Source: Candidatus Moranbacteria bacterium GW2011_GWE2_36_40 (GTDB lineage: Bacteria > Patescibacteriota > Minisyncoccia > Moranbacterales > GWC2-37-73). From it: 9,369 bases of DNA. This document shows, piece after piece, positions 1 to 6,900 of the stretch. The position numbers were made by a program, and so were the translations under genes. The stretch is from contig LBRX01000038.1 of assembly GCA_000991645.1 (NCBI GenBank), positions 1 to 9,369 of the forward strand, written 5' to 3'. The stretch's first letter is position 1, and every line of letters starts with the position of its first letter. The notes under the pieces were generated by a model, which was not told where the DNA came from, searched no databases, and was given only the letters and a program-made list of their open reading frames with translations.

Positions 1-14
1 AGGTTTCATAGATG

Positions 15-69
15 AGTGTTAAAATGTTATGTCAAAAGTTTGTACGACCTATGACTATATTTTAACACT
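15..69. repeat. 11-bp perfect inverted repeat with 33-nt spacer
   Basis: AGTGTTAAAAT at 15-25 is matched exactly by its reverse complement ATTTTAACACT at 59-69. The 33-nt spacer is too long for a simple terminator and no T-run follows. It lies about 60 bp upstream of the first gene's start, so it could be a looped operator or a stem in an upstream transcript. The arms are AT-rich and chance cannot be excluded. Confidence 0.4.
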
Positions 70-97
70 AATCCGTGGTTAACTTAAGACCACTTAA

Positions 98-125
98 TTA
101 ACAAAAAAACTAAAATATATATAAA
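98..125 (+). promoter_or_regulatory. Candidate promoter of the first surface-protein gene
   Basis: TTAACA (98-103) and TATAAA (120-125) each match the sigma-70 consensus at five of six positions and are 16 nt apart. Overlapping alternatives are TAAAAT at 111-116 and TATATA at 116-121. Each option puts transcription start between about 123 and 132, around the ATG at 129, leaving at most about six leader bases. No Shine-Dalgarno sequence is present. The region is so AT-rich that the exact boxes are uncertain. Confidence 0.35.
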
Positions 126-128
126 CAT

Positions 129-2039
129 ATGTCACTCGATGATCTTAATAAAGAATTATATAATGCCAATTCCTCAGAGGGTTTTTCCAAGAGGCATGAG
201 CAAAGCACTTATGATCCAATGGTAAGTGTTAATTCAAATGGAAGTCCTTTTGACCAGAACCAGCATTGGAATGCACCACAGAAAGGTTTGTCACCTTCAC
301 AGAAAAAAAAATTGTGGATTTTTTTGAGTGTGTTTTTTCTTTTGTTGTTGATTGTGGGTGGAATCTTTTTTTATCAATGGTGGGAAAAGAATGCATTCCA
401 TCAGGATAGAGTGTCAATTTCTTTTGAAGGTCCAAAGGAAACAGACAGTACTCAACTCACAAAATACATTGTTCACTATTCCAATAATAATAGAGTAACA
501 CTTAAAAATGCTGAAATAAGATTGAGTTATTCGGAAAATTTTCAACCTACTGATAATTTAAATTTAAAATACCTCAGTCCTTCTGCGAGTAAGATATTTA
601 TAGGGGATATTAAATCAATGAGTGAAGGTCAGGTTGAATTGAAAGGTATCTTTTATGCGCCAAAAGATTTTCCTGTTTATTTGAGAGGCGAGATAGTTTT
701 TGTTCCATCCAATGGCACAAATGAACTTTCTATGGAAAATCAGATTGGAGTAAACATAACCGCAGCACCTGTGTTTTTTGATATTTCAGCTCCGCAAGAA
801 GCAGTTGATGGCGATAGTCTTGATTATGTTATTGATTATAAAAATCTTGATATAAAAAGCATGGCTAATGTGCAAATTCGAGTGGATTTTCCACAAGGAT
901 TTCAGCTTGGCAGTGCTGAACCAAGACCATCCGAAAAGGATGCTTATTGGTATATTGGAAATCTTGATCCTGGTCAGGGTGGGAAAATAGTGGTTCATGG
1001 ACAAATAAAAGGAAACTCTGATGAAGGTAAAAATATTATTGCTTCCTTGGGCCATACCGGCAATGAAAATAATTTTGTTGTGTATAACAAAAAAGAACTA
1101 ACAACAAGAATAGTATCTCCTATTTTAGCTGTAACTCAAAAATTGGATGATAAATCTGATAATATTGTGGATGCTGGGGAGATTTTGAAATACAGTGTGA
1201 TATTTCAAAACACCGGAACCATTGGGTTGAGGGATGCAATAGTGACGGCTGAAATAAAGGGAAATATTCTTGATTTTTCTAAAATAAATATTGATAAAGG
1301 TTCATATAGTGAAAAAACAAATCTTATTACTTGGAAAGCTTCAGATGTTCCAGAACTTGCTAATATAAATCCTAAAGCTAGCGGTATGGTGCATTTTTCA
1401 ATTCCTGTTAAATCTATAATTCCGATAGAAAACAAATTAGATAAAAATTTTGTTATTTCTTCCGTAGCAAAGATTGACAGTCCTGATATTCCAGCGTCCA
1501 TAAGTTCAAATAAGATTATTGGCAGCAACAGACTTGATTTGAGACTTGCCTCAAAAGTTCTTTTTGATACCAAGGGGTATTATTCTGATGCTAAAATTAA
1601 AAATTCTGGACCAATTCCAATGGAAACAGGCAAGGAAACAACATTTACCCTGCATTGGTCTGTAATTAACGTTTCTAATGATATAAGCGAAGCGGTTGTG
1701 ACGTCTGCTTTGCCAACTGGTATTCGTTGGACTGGTAAAATTTATCCATCAAATGAAAAAATAACTTATAATGAAAGAACGAATCAACTCATTTGGGAAA
1801 TTGGAGACATTTCGGCGGGGGCTGGAATTACTGAGCCGCCAAGAAATGTTGAGTTTCAAGTTGGGGCAACACCTCAATCAAACCAAATTGGAGAGCCAGT
1901 TGTTTTGTTAAATAAATCTGTGTTTACTGCAAAAGATGTTTTTGTTGAGCGTGAAATAATGCTAAGCGGCGATCCAAAAAATACTCAGTTGTATGAAGAT
2001 CCAAGTGTTGGATTTGCCAATAGTAAGGTCGCAAAATAG
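129..2039 (+). CDS. Membrane-anchored DUF11-like repeat surface protein
   Basis: I do not recognise a named family for this 636-residue protein. The first 60 residues are hydrophilic and rich in Asn, Ser and Gln. A KKK patch (59-61) precedes one strongly hydrophobic helix (about 62-82), so the N-terminus should stay inside and the remainder outside (signal anchor, no obvious cleavage site). The exterior is a series of beta-rich modules of 110-140 residues, at about 94-212, 214-328, 330-468 and 470-612. Module 3 shows the DUF11-like pattern clearly: a D-A-G-E start (348-351), then Y-S-V-I-F-Q-N-T-G (355-363), then L-I-T-W (399-402). Module 4 has a similar late L-I-W-E-I-G-D (554-560). The protein contains no cysteine and no LPXTG-type sorting motif. 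ATG at 129 is preferred because it directly follows promoter-like sequence; no Shine-Dalgarno supports it. A structural or adhesive envelope role is inference. Confidence 0.85.
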   Translation: MSLDDLNKELYNANSSEGFSKRHEQSTYDPMVSVNSNGSPFDQNQHWNAPQKGLSPSQKKKLWIFLSVFFLLLLIVGGIFFYQWWEKNAFHQDRVSISFEGPKETDSTQLTKYIVHYSNNNRVTLKNAEIRLSYSENFQPTDNLNLKYLSPSASKIFIGDIKSMSEGQVELKGIFYAPKDFPVYLRGEIVFVPSNGTNELSMENQIGVNITAAPVFFDISAPQEAVDGDSLDYVIDYKNLDIKSMANVQIRVDFPQGFQLGSAEPRPSEKDAYWYIGNLDPGQGGKIVVHGQIKGNSDEGKNIIASLGHTGNENNFVVYNKKELTTRIVSPILAVTQKLDDKSDNIVDAGEILKYSVIFQNTGTIGLRDAIVTAEIKGNILDFSKINIDKGSYSEKTNLITWKASDVPELANINPKASGMVHFSIPVKSIIPIENKLDKNFVISSVAKIDSPDIPASISSNKIIGSNRLDLRLASKVLFDTKGYYSDAKIKNSGPIPMETGKETTFTLHWSVINVSNDISEAVVTSALPTGIRWTGKIYPSNEKITYNERTNQLIWEIGDISAGAGITEPPRNVEFQVGATPQSNQIGEPVVLLNKSVFTAKDVFVEREIMLSGDPKNTQLYEDPSVGFANSKVAK

Positions 2040-2067
2040 CCTGAAATGAAAAAGCTGAAAATGTCTG

Positions 2068-2095
2068 TTTACATTTTTTCTTATACTGCTATAAT
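2068..2095 (+). promoter_or_regulatory. Strong extended -10 promoter of tgt
   Basis: A -35 box TTTACA (2068-2073, five of six consensus bases) lies 16 nt before a perfect TATAAT (2090-2095). The TATAAT is preceded by TGC, giving the extended -10 form TGnTATAAT. Six bases (2096-2101) separate it from the ATG at 2102, so the standard start position is the A of the start codon. This predicts a leaderless tgt mRNA. It also makes tgt a separate transcription unit, although read-through from the upstream gene is possible because no terminator is seen after 2039. Confidence 0.75.
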
Positions 2096-2101
2096 TACCC
2101 G

Positions 2102-3286
2102 ATGCTTGAAATAATATCAACAAGTGGTAATAAAAGGATAGGTAAATTAATGACAAAAAGCGGGGTTATAAATACGCCGTTTTTTATGCCGATTGCAACA
2201 AAGGGAGCTGTTAAAAACATGTCTCCCGAGGATTTGCGCTCGATTGGCACTGAAATTGTGTTGGGCAACACATATCATCTATGGCTTCGTCCTGGCGATG
2301 AGCTTATTGCCAAAGCTGGAGGTTTGCATAAGTTTATGAATTGGGATGGGCCGATACTTACTGATTCTGGTGGCTACCAAGTTTTTTCTTTGGGAGCAAG
2401 AGCCAAAGAAAAGTATGGGGTAAGTGGGGTAAAATTGAATGAGAAAGGTGTTGAATTTTCAGATCCCTTAAATGGTGCCAGGTATTTTATGAGTCCTGAA
2501 AAATCAATCGATATTCAATTGAATCTCGGAAGTGATATTGTTATGGTTTTGGATGAATGTCCTCCATATCCTTGTTCGCATGAAGATGCAAAAAAATCAT
2601 TGGAACTTACAACTAGATGGGCCGAACGTTGTTTCAAATATTTTCATGAAAGTATTTCAAAAAACATTGAAAAATATGTCAATGGCAGACCGCTTCTATT
2701 TTGTATAGTGCAGGGAAGTATATATGAAGATTTGAGAAAAGAAAGTGCAAAACAGTTGATGAATATTGATTTTTCTTCATTAGGAGGTCCTTCTTCTGGC
2801 TGGGATGGTTGCGCTATAGGAGGTGTGGCTGTTGGTGAGCCTCGAAAACATTTGGTTGATATTCTAGGTTGGGTAGCTCCATTGTTGCCAAAGGATAAAC
2901 CAAGATATTTGATGGGATTGGGAAAACCAGAAGAGTTGGTAATGGCAGTAGAGGCGGGGATAGATATGTTTGATTGCGTTATTCCTACTCGAGAAGGAAG
3001 ACATGGTAGATTGTTTCGCTGGCGCGAAATGTCAAATGTCGAATGTCAAATGCCAAATGCCATGGAGGGTAGTTCTTTTTATGAAACAATAAATATTAAT
3101 AACGAGCAATTTAAAGAGGATTTTACACCCATAGATTTGCATTGTGGCTGCTATACTTGTAAAAATTTTACCAAGGCATATTTAAATCACTTGCTTAGAA
3201 CAAACGAGCCATTTTTTTTGAAACTGGCTTCGCTACACAATCTTAATTTTTATATTGAATTAATGCGAATCCTTCGTAAAAAATAA
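2102..3286 (+). CDS. tgt: tRNA-guanine transglycosylase (Tgt)
   Basis: Tgt exchanges guanine 34 in GUN-anticodon tRNAs for preQ1 (bacteria) or queuine, on the route to queuosine. The TIM-barrel landmarks are intact: general acid/base Asp88 in D-S-G-G-Y-Q, Asp151 in D-E-C, Gln204 in I-V-Q-G, the G-G-V-A-V-G-E loop (240-246), and nucleophile Asp291 in M-F-D-C-V-I-P-T-R. The zinc site is complete: Cys348, Cys350, Cys353 and His379. Cys153 and Val244 match the bacterial preQ1-type pocket rather than the eukaryotic queuine type. At 394 residues it is longer than the 375-residue E. coli enzyme, through loop insertions near 100-110, 183-193, 222-235 and 310-323. The last of these is encoded by a heptamer tandem repeat. 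The usual N-A-R-N-G after P-T-R reads E-G-R-H-G. The start agrees with the family N-terminus to within one residue, and no Shine-Dalgarno precedes it. No other queuosine gene is in the window. Confidence 0.97.
   Translation: MLEIISTSGNKRIGKLMTKSGVINTPFFMPIATKGAVKNMSPEDLRSIGTEIVLGNTYHLWLRPGDELIAKAGGLHKFMNWDGPILTDSGGYQVFSLGARAKEKYGVSGVKLNEKGVEFSDPLNGARYFMSPEKSIDIQLNLGSDIVMVLDECPPYPCSHEDAKKSLELTTRWAERCFKYFHESISKNIEKYVNGRPLLFCIVQGSIYEDLRKESAKQLMNIDFSSLGGPSSGWDGCAIGGVAVGEPRKHLVDILGWVAPLLPKDKPRYLMGLGKPEELVMAVEAGIDMFDCVIPTREGRHGRLFRWREMSNVECQMPNAMEGSSFYETININNEQFKEDFTPIDLHCGCYTCKNFTKAYLNHLLRTNEPFFLKLASLHNLNFYIELMRILRKK
3027..3061 (+). repeat. Five-unit heptanucleotide tandem repeat inside tgt
   Basis: Five consecutive 7-base units in perfect phase read AAATGTC, AAATGTC, GAATGTC, AAATGCC, AAATGCC, so the consensus is RAATGYC. 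The 35 bases encode residues 309-320 of Tgt (E-M-S-N-V-E-C-Q-M-P-N-A), with the reading frame shifting relative to the unit every copy. The array sits between the catalytic P-T-R loop and the zinc site, exactly where this Tgt is about 14 residues longer than E. coli Tgt. It therefore looks like a short minisatellite tolerated within a surface loop. Confidence 0.85.
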
Positions 3287-3405
3287 TATTTACATGAAAT
3301 TTTAAATTTTAAAAAATAAGATGTATAAGTCATAATATTCACATTAATGAAATAAAAATTAGAACAGCGCGTATAATATCAATAGGTAATTAAAATTAAA
3401 AAAAT
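3287..3405. other. AT-rich spacer between tgt and the ArsR-type gene
   Basis: No reading frame or convincing terminator is visible in these 119 bases. The tgt stop overlaps the first copy of a 13-nt near-direct repeat, ATAATATTYACAT (3283-3295 and 3332-3344, one mismatch). Downstream lie the -10 box at 3372 and a small TAATT/AATTA inverted repeat (3387-3398), which could serve as an autoregulatory site but is low in complexity. Confidence 0.5.
3372..3377 (+). promoter_or_regulatory. Candidate -10 box of the ArsR-type gene
   Basis: TATAAT matches the consensus exactly and follows a small GC-rich patch (GCGCG). No good -35 box stands at 16-18 nt upstream. Transcription would start near 3384 and leave a leader of about 22 nt. 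The AGG at 3384-3386 lies 19 nt before the ATG, too far to be a ribosome binding site. Confidence 0.45.
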
Positions 3406-3723
3406 ATGACAAAAAAAGCAAAAAATGGAGGCAAACAATCTCCTGAGGCGGTCAAATTTTCCCAGGTAAGCAAATTTTTAAAAATTGTTTCTGATGAAAA
3501 TCGCTTAAAAATATTGTTAGTTTTAGAGAGTGGTTCGTTGAATGTTACTGAGATTCATAATAAATTGAAGCTTCCGCAAAATCTTACTTCTCATCACATT
3601 TCTAAATTGAAAAGTCTTGATTTATTGGTTGAAAAAAGAGAAGGTGTTTTTAGGCATTACAGTGTTAACACAAAAAACCTTAAAGAATACAATCGTTTGT
3701 TTAAGGAATTGATGAAAATATAA
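3406..3723 (+). CDS. ArsR-like winged-helix transcriptional regulator
   Basis: This is a 105-residue DNA-binding protein of the ArsR fold. After a basic tail (1-12) comes the dimerisation and first helix with D-E-N-R-L-K-I-L (30-37). Then follow V-T-E-I (47-50), a recognition helix around Q-N-L-T-S-H-H-I-S-K-L-K (58-69) and a beta-wing with R-E-G-V-F-R-H-Y-S-V (78-87). The S-H-H and R-x-G-x-x-x-x-Y-S pattern is typical of ArsR repressors. It has no cysteine at all, so the classic arsenic or cadmium site (E-L-C-V-C-D on the third helix) is absent, and the ligand, if any, is unknown. Start: ATG at 3406; the next in-frame Met lies near the C-terminus, so this is the only sensible start. The gene ends at an intrinsic terminator and lies directly upstream of the giant surface-protein gene, an obvious candidate target, though this is inference. 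Confidence 0.88.
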   Translation: MTKKAKNGGKQSPEAVKFSQVSKFLKIVSDENRLKILLVLESGSLNVTEIHNKLKLPQNLTSHHISKLKSLDLLVEKREGVFRHYSVNTKNLKEYNRLFKELMKI

Positions 3724-3738
3724 AGTTGTTTTTTCATT

Positions 3739-3776
3739 AAAGCAGGCTCCTCCCAGGAAGCTTGCTTTTTTGTTTT
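3739..3776 (+). terminator. Intrinsic terminator after the ArsR-type gene
   Basis: A stem pairs 3739-3751 with 3755-3768 around a CCC loop. It has one G-U pair (3745 with 3762) and one bulged A near 3758, and a GC-rich centre. It is followed by a T-run and a second TTTT (to 3776). The stop codon ends 15 bases earlier. The minus-strand copy lacks a T-run, so it acts in one direction only. It separates this gene from the giant gene downstream. Confidence 0.88.
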
Positions 3777-3777
3777 C

Positions 3778-3807
3778 ATATGCATATCAACCCCAGTTAT
3801 TATGCAT
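3778..3807. promoter_or_regulatory. Paired ATGCAT palindromes, possible operator
   Basis: A perfect 10-bp palindrome ATATGCATAT (3778-3787) is followed by a second ATGCAT (3802-3807). The cores are 22 bp apart, about two helical turns, which would place two dimers on the same DNA face. They lie just after the terminator and about 20-50 bp upstream of the -35 box of the giant gene. Binding by the neighbouring ArsR-like protein is speculation. Confidence 0.25.
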
Positions 3808-3826
3808 GTTTTAGCGAAAAAGACAC

Positions 3827-3855
3827 TAGACGTAAAAGACAAAAAATAGTATAAT
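3827..3855 (+). promoter_or_regulatory. Promoter of the giant surface-protein gene
   Basis: TAGACG (3827-3832, four of six -35 bases) stands 17 nt before a perfect TATAAT (3850-3855). Transcription would start near 3862, giving a 57-nt leader. The leader has no Shine-Dalgarno before the ATG at 3919. It does hold a five-codon frame (ATG 3905, TGA 3920-3922) whose stop overlaps that ATG as ATGA. Confidence 0.6.
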
Positions 3856-3918
3856 TAAAAAAATATTATTTTAGAATTTGTTGAAATTTGCAGTAGCATT
3901 TACCATGTTGAAAATAAA

Positions 3919-6900
3919 ATGAAAAACGAACAAGAAAAACAGGATAAGGATTTTTTTCAAGAGAAAAAAAAGTATATTTGGCGAAATATTAGAACTTCAA
4001 TTGAACCACGAGAAACTCAAATTAAAAGGAGGTTTTTTTTGTTAAAGAAGAGTCTTGGTGAAAAAACAGCTTCTAATCTTAAGATGGGCATAATTTTCTT
4101 TTTAGATCATTGGCATTTGTTGTTGAAATCGGCAGCACATAATCATTTGAGAATTCAACAATGCAAGCAAAAACCTGAACTGGGGGAATCTTGCAATCTT
4201 AGTTTTGGTTCTTATTCGGAACTTAAGCGTTATCAGCGAAAAATCAGACTTTTTACCTTTAGTGCTTCTTCCACAATTGCTTCGGTTGCGATAGCTGCTG
4301 TTGTTTTGCAACTTTTTTTTCCAACATTGAAATCAAGAGGTGCAACCTTCATATTTAATCAAACCGATTGGAGTGGAGGGGTTACTGCAAATACTGCAAA
4401 TCACGCTGATAATCAAACTGGTTGGAATCAATATCAAAGCAAGGATGCAAATATTGAAGTTGTAGGTGGTGGAGATTTAAAATTGACCGCAAATTCAGGA
4501 TCAGTAACTCAAACAAATGACGTTGATTTTACTGGCGGAACAAAAACAAATGTTGGTGTTGTTGGATTTGGCGATTTAGCCTCTGTAAGACTAAAGAAGA
4601 CAACAGTTGCTGTGGATTGGGCAAATCTGACATCATCCGCATTGCCACCATTTATTGCTGGAACATATGGCGGCTCAACTCGAGATGCAAATGGGAATGT
4701 TTATATTGCAGGTCAAAGTCCCGCAACTTCTTTTGCAAAATATAATGTCTCTTCAAATACATGGACAAATTATAATAACAAGCCAGGCGTGGGGTCATCA
4801 TATACAACAGCCATAACTACTGATAATAATGGTTATCTTTGGTTGGTTTCTGGCACAATGTTTGCAAAATATAACATTGCTTCAAATACGTGGACAAATC
4901 TTTCAGCTGTTTCTCCTCCACCGTTTACTCAATTTTGTGGATCTGCTGTTTATGCTGGAAACAATGAGCTTTATATGGCTGGAACTTTGCGTAGTAATAA
5001 TTTTGCAAAATACAACACTCAAACTGGAGTCTGGACAAATTTAACTGGAACAGCATCTCAACTTCCATGGGGTCAACATTGTGGCGCAATGACATCAGAC
5101 GGAAATGGTCATATTTATATGACAAAAGGAGAGCTCTTTGCATTTTCACGCTACGATATAGCTACAGGAACATGGAGCACGCTTGCGGATATTCCTTATA
5201 CAGTTTCGTATAACAGTCATGGACTTGCTTATGATGGCAATGATGCTGTTTATTTAACAAGAGGAGAGAACTATAATAATTATGCAAAATACACAATTTC
5301 AACAAATACGTGGGAAGATTTGACTACCGCCTTTCCAAAGCCATTTAATGGTGGAGGACTTGTTTATGCTAGTAATTCTCATGCCTATACTTTTAGTGAT
5401 AATAATTCTGCAAATGGTTTTGCAAAATTTGCTGTTACGGAAAGTTATGTATCTTCAGGAACATTTGATTCTGAAATTATTGATTTGGGGAATGATTTTG
5501 CATTGACAACATTTTCTTATGATGCAAATACTCCAGCTTCTACCTCATTAACATTAGATGTGCGTGCGGGAAATACTCCTACTCCGGATGGAACATGGAC
5601 AACCTGGATGAGTGATGTGGTTCAAGGAGCTGATATTTCAAGTCTTGGCACTAATCAATATGTGCAATATCGCGCAAATTTTTTGAGTACTGATGTTTCA
5701 GCATCTCCTTCATTGAATGATGTTACGATAAATTATACATATTATCCATTATCAGATAGTCAAGAAGTAAACCTTGATTCCATGGAATATTCAGCAAATC
5801 ATGAAATTCAATATGTTTATGCAAGCAACAGTGGCTCAACTTATACATCAAATTATCCACCAGCTTATTCGTATACTTACGTGAAAACAACTAGTGAATA
5901 TCCTGCATATAATTTGATGGGATATAATGCAACAAATCCAGCCAGATCATTAACAGGCGGATATGATTCTAATGCTTGGATGACAAATGGTGCTGCTCCA
6001 ACCAGATTTCATATGGATTTGGGTTCAGAAAAATCGATATCAAGAATTTATTATGAAAATTTTCATTATTACGACACAGAGACAGTGAGAGGCGTGAAAG
6101 ATTTTACCATGTGGGGTTCAAATGATGTTTCAGATTTCAATAATACTGCTTATTCTAGTGATGGGACTTGGACACAAATTCCAACAGAGACATCTCAATT
6201 TGAGCAACATGTTGCCGCAGATCGTGCTGATCCAAAATATATTGCTGTTAATGGCTCGGTTTCTTATAGGTACTATGCTTTTAAATTTGCCAATGGATGG
6301 AGTGCTGGAGATTTGTTAGGACTAAGAAGAATTGAATTGCAATCAACTCCATTGCAAGTTTATTCTGAAACAAATCTTAAAACTCAGGGAGCGTATTCTT
6401 TGAAGGGTGTTGCATTGGCAACGACGAGTCTTAATAAAACATTGACGCGTTCGATTGATACCCCGATGAATATGAGTGGCTTGAATTTGCTTGGTTTTGA
6501 TATTCGCGCGGCAAGAGTAGGGGGTAATATAAAAATAGGTATTCATGATACTGGAGGGGTAACGACAGAGATAACTCCTAATGTTGCCACGACTAACAGT
6601 TGGCAATCTATTAATTGGGACTTGTCTCAAATACCAAATGCCAATAAGGATGCTATTGATTCTGTTATTATTACAATCACTAATGCTGATGCTCAAAACA
6701 CTTTCTATCTTGATAATATACAAAATATTCCGGTAAAATTAGTTTCTACTCCATATGATAGTGGGGTGCCGGAAAATATCTTGAGCAAGGTAATGTGGAA
6801 TGAAAATTTGCCAGCCACTACCAATATCCAATTTCAGGTTCGTTCATCAGCTGATGGTTTGTCTTGGACTGACTGGATGGGAATTGATGGCAGTGAAAAT

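Larger units (their letters stand above)
1..128. other. Non-coding leader before the first gene
   Basis: All three plus-strand frames hit stops within the first 20 bases, so no upstream gene visibly enters from the left. The stretch is AT-rich. It contains an 11-bp inverted repeat (15-25 with 59-69), a short imperfect hairpin (GTGGT at 75-79 with ACCAC at 89-93, no T-run after it), and AT-rich promoter-like sequence just before the first start codon. No tRNA or other RNA fold was recognised. Confidence 0.6.

Noticed and set aside
75..93. Hairpin GTGGT/ACCAC as a terminator of an upstream gene
   Set aside because: The stem is only five or six pairs and no T-run follows on either strand.
1205..1573. 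122-codon minus-strand open frame with hydrophobic stretches
   Set aside because: It is antisense to the first surface protein, whose DUF11-like pattern is intact there. The hydrophobicity results from complementing AT-rich codons.
3027..3061. Heptamer array as a CRISPR or integration site
   Set aside because: Units are contiguous with no spacers, and there are no cas, integrase or tRNA features nearby.
4033..4320. Homopolymer tracts (T8 at 4033-4040 and 4313-4320; A9 at 303-311) as phase-variation switches of surface genes
   Set aside because: A T8 tract also occurs in the housekeeping tgt gene (3212-3219), so such runs look like the AT-rich background rather than a special switch.
4829..5044. 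Short plus-strand frames in another phase (also 6122-6319)
   Set aside because: They overlap the Kelch-like and discoidin-like coding sequence in the correct frame and have low-quality composition.
6343..6723. 126-codon minus-strand open frame
   Set aside because: It lies fully inside the giant plus-strand gene, and its translation has an odd composition with no domain. The plus frame here shows clear beta-domain sequence.
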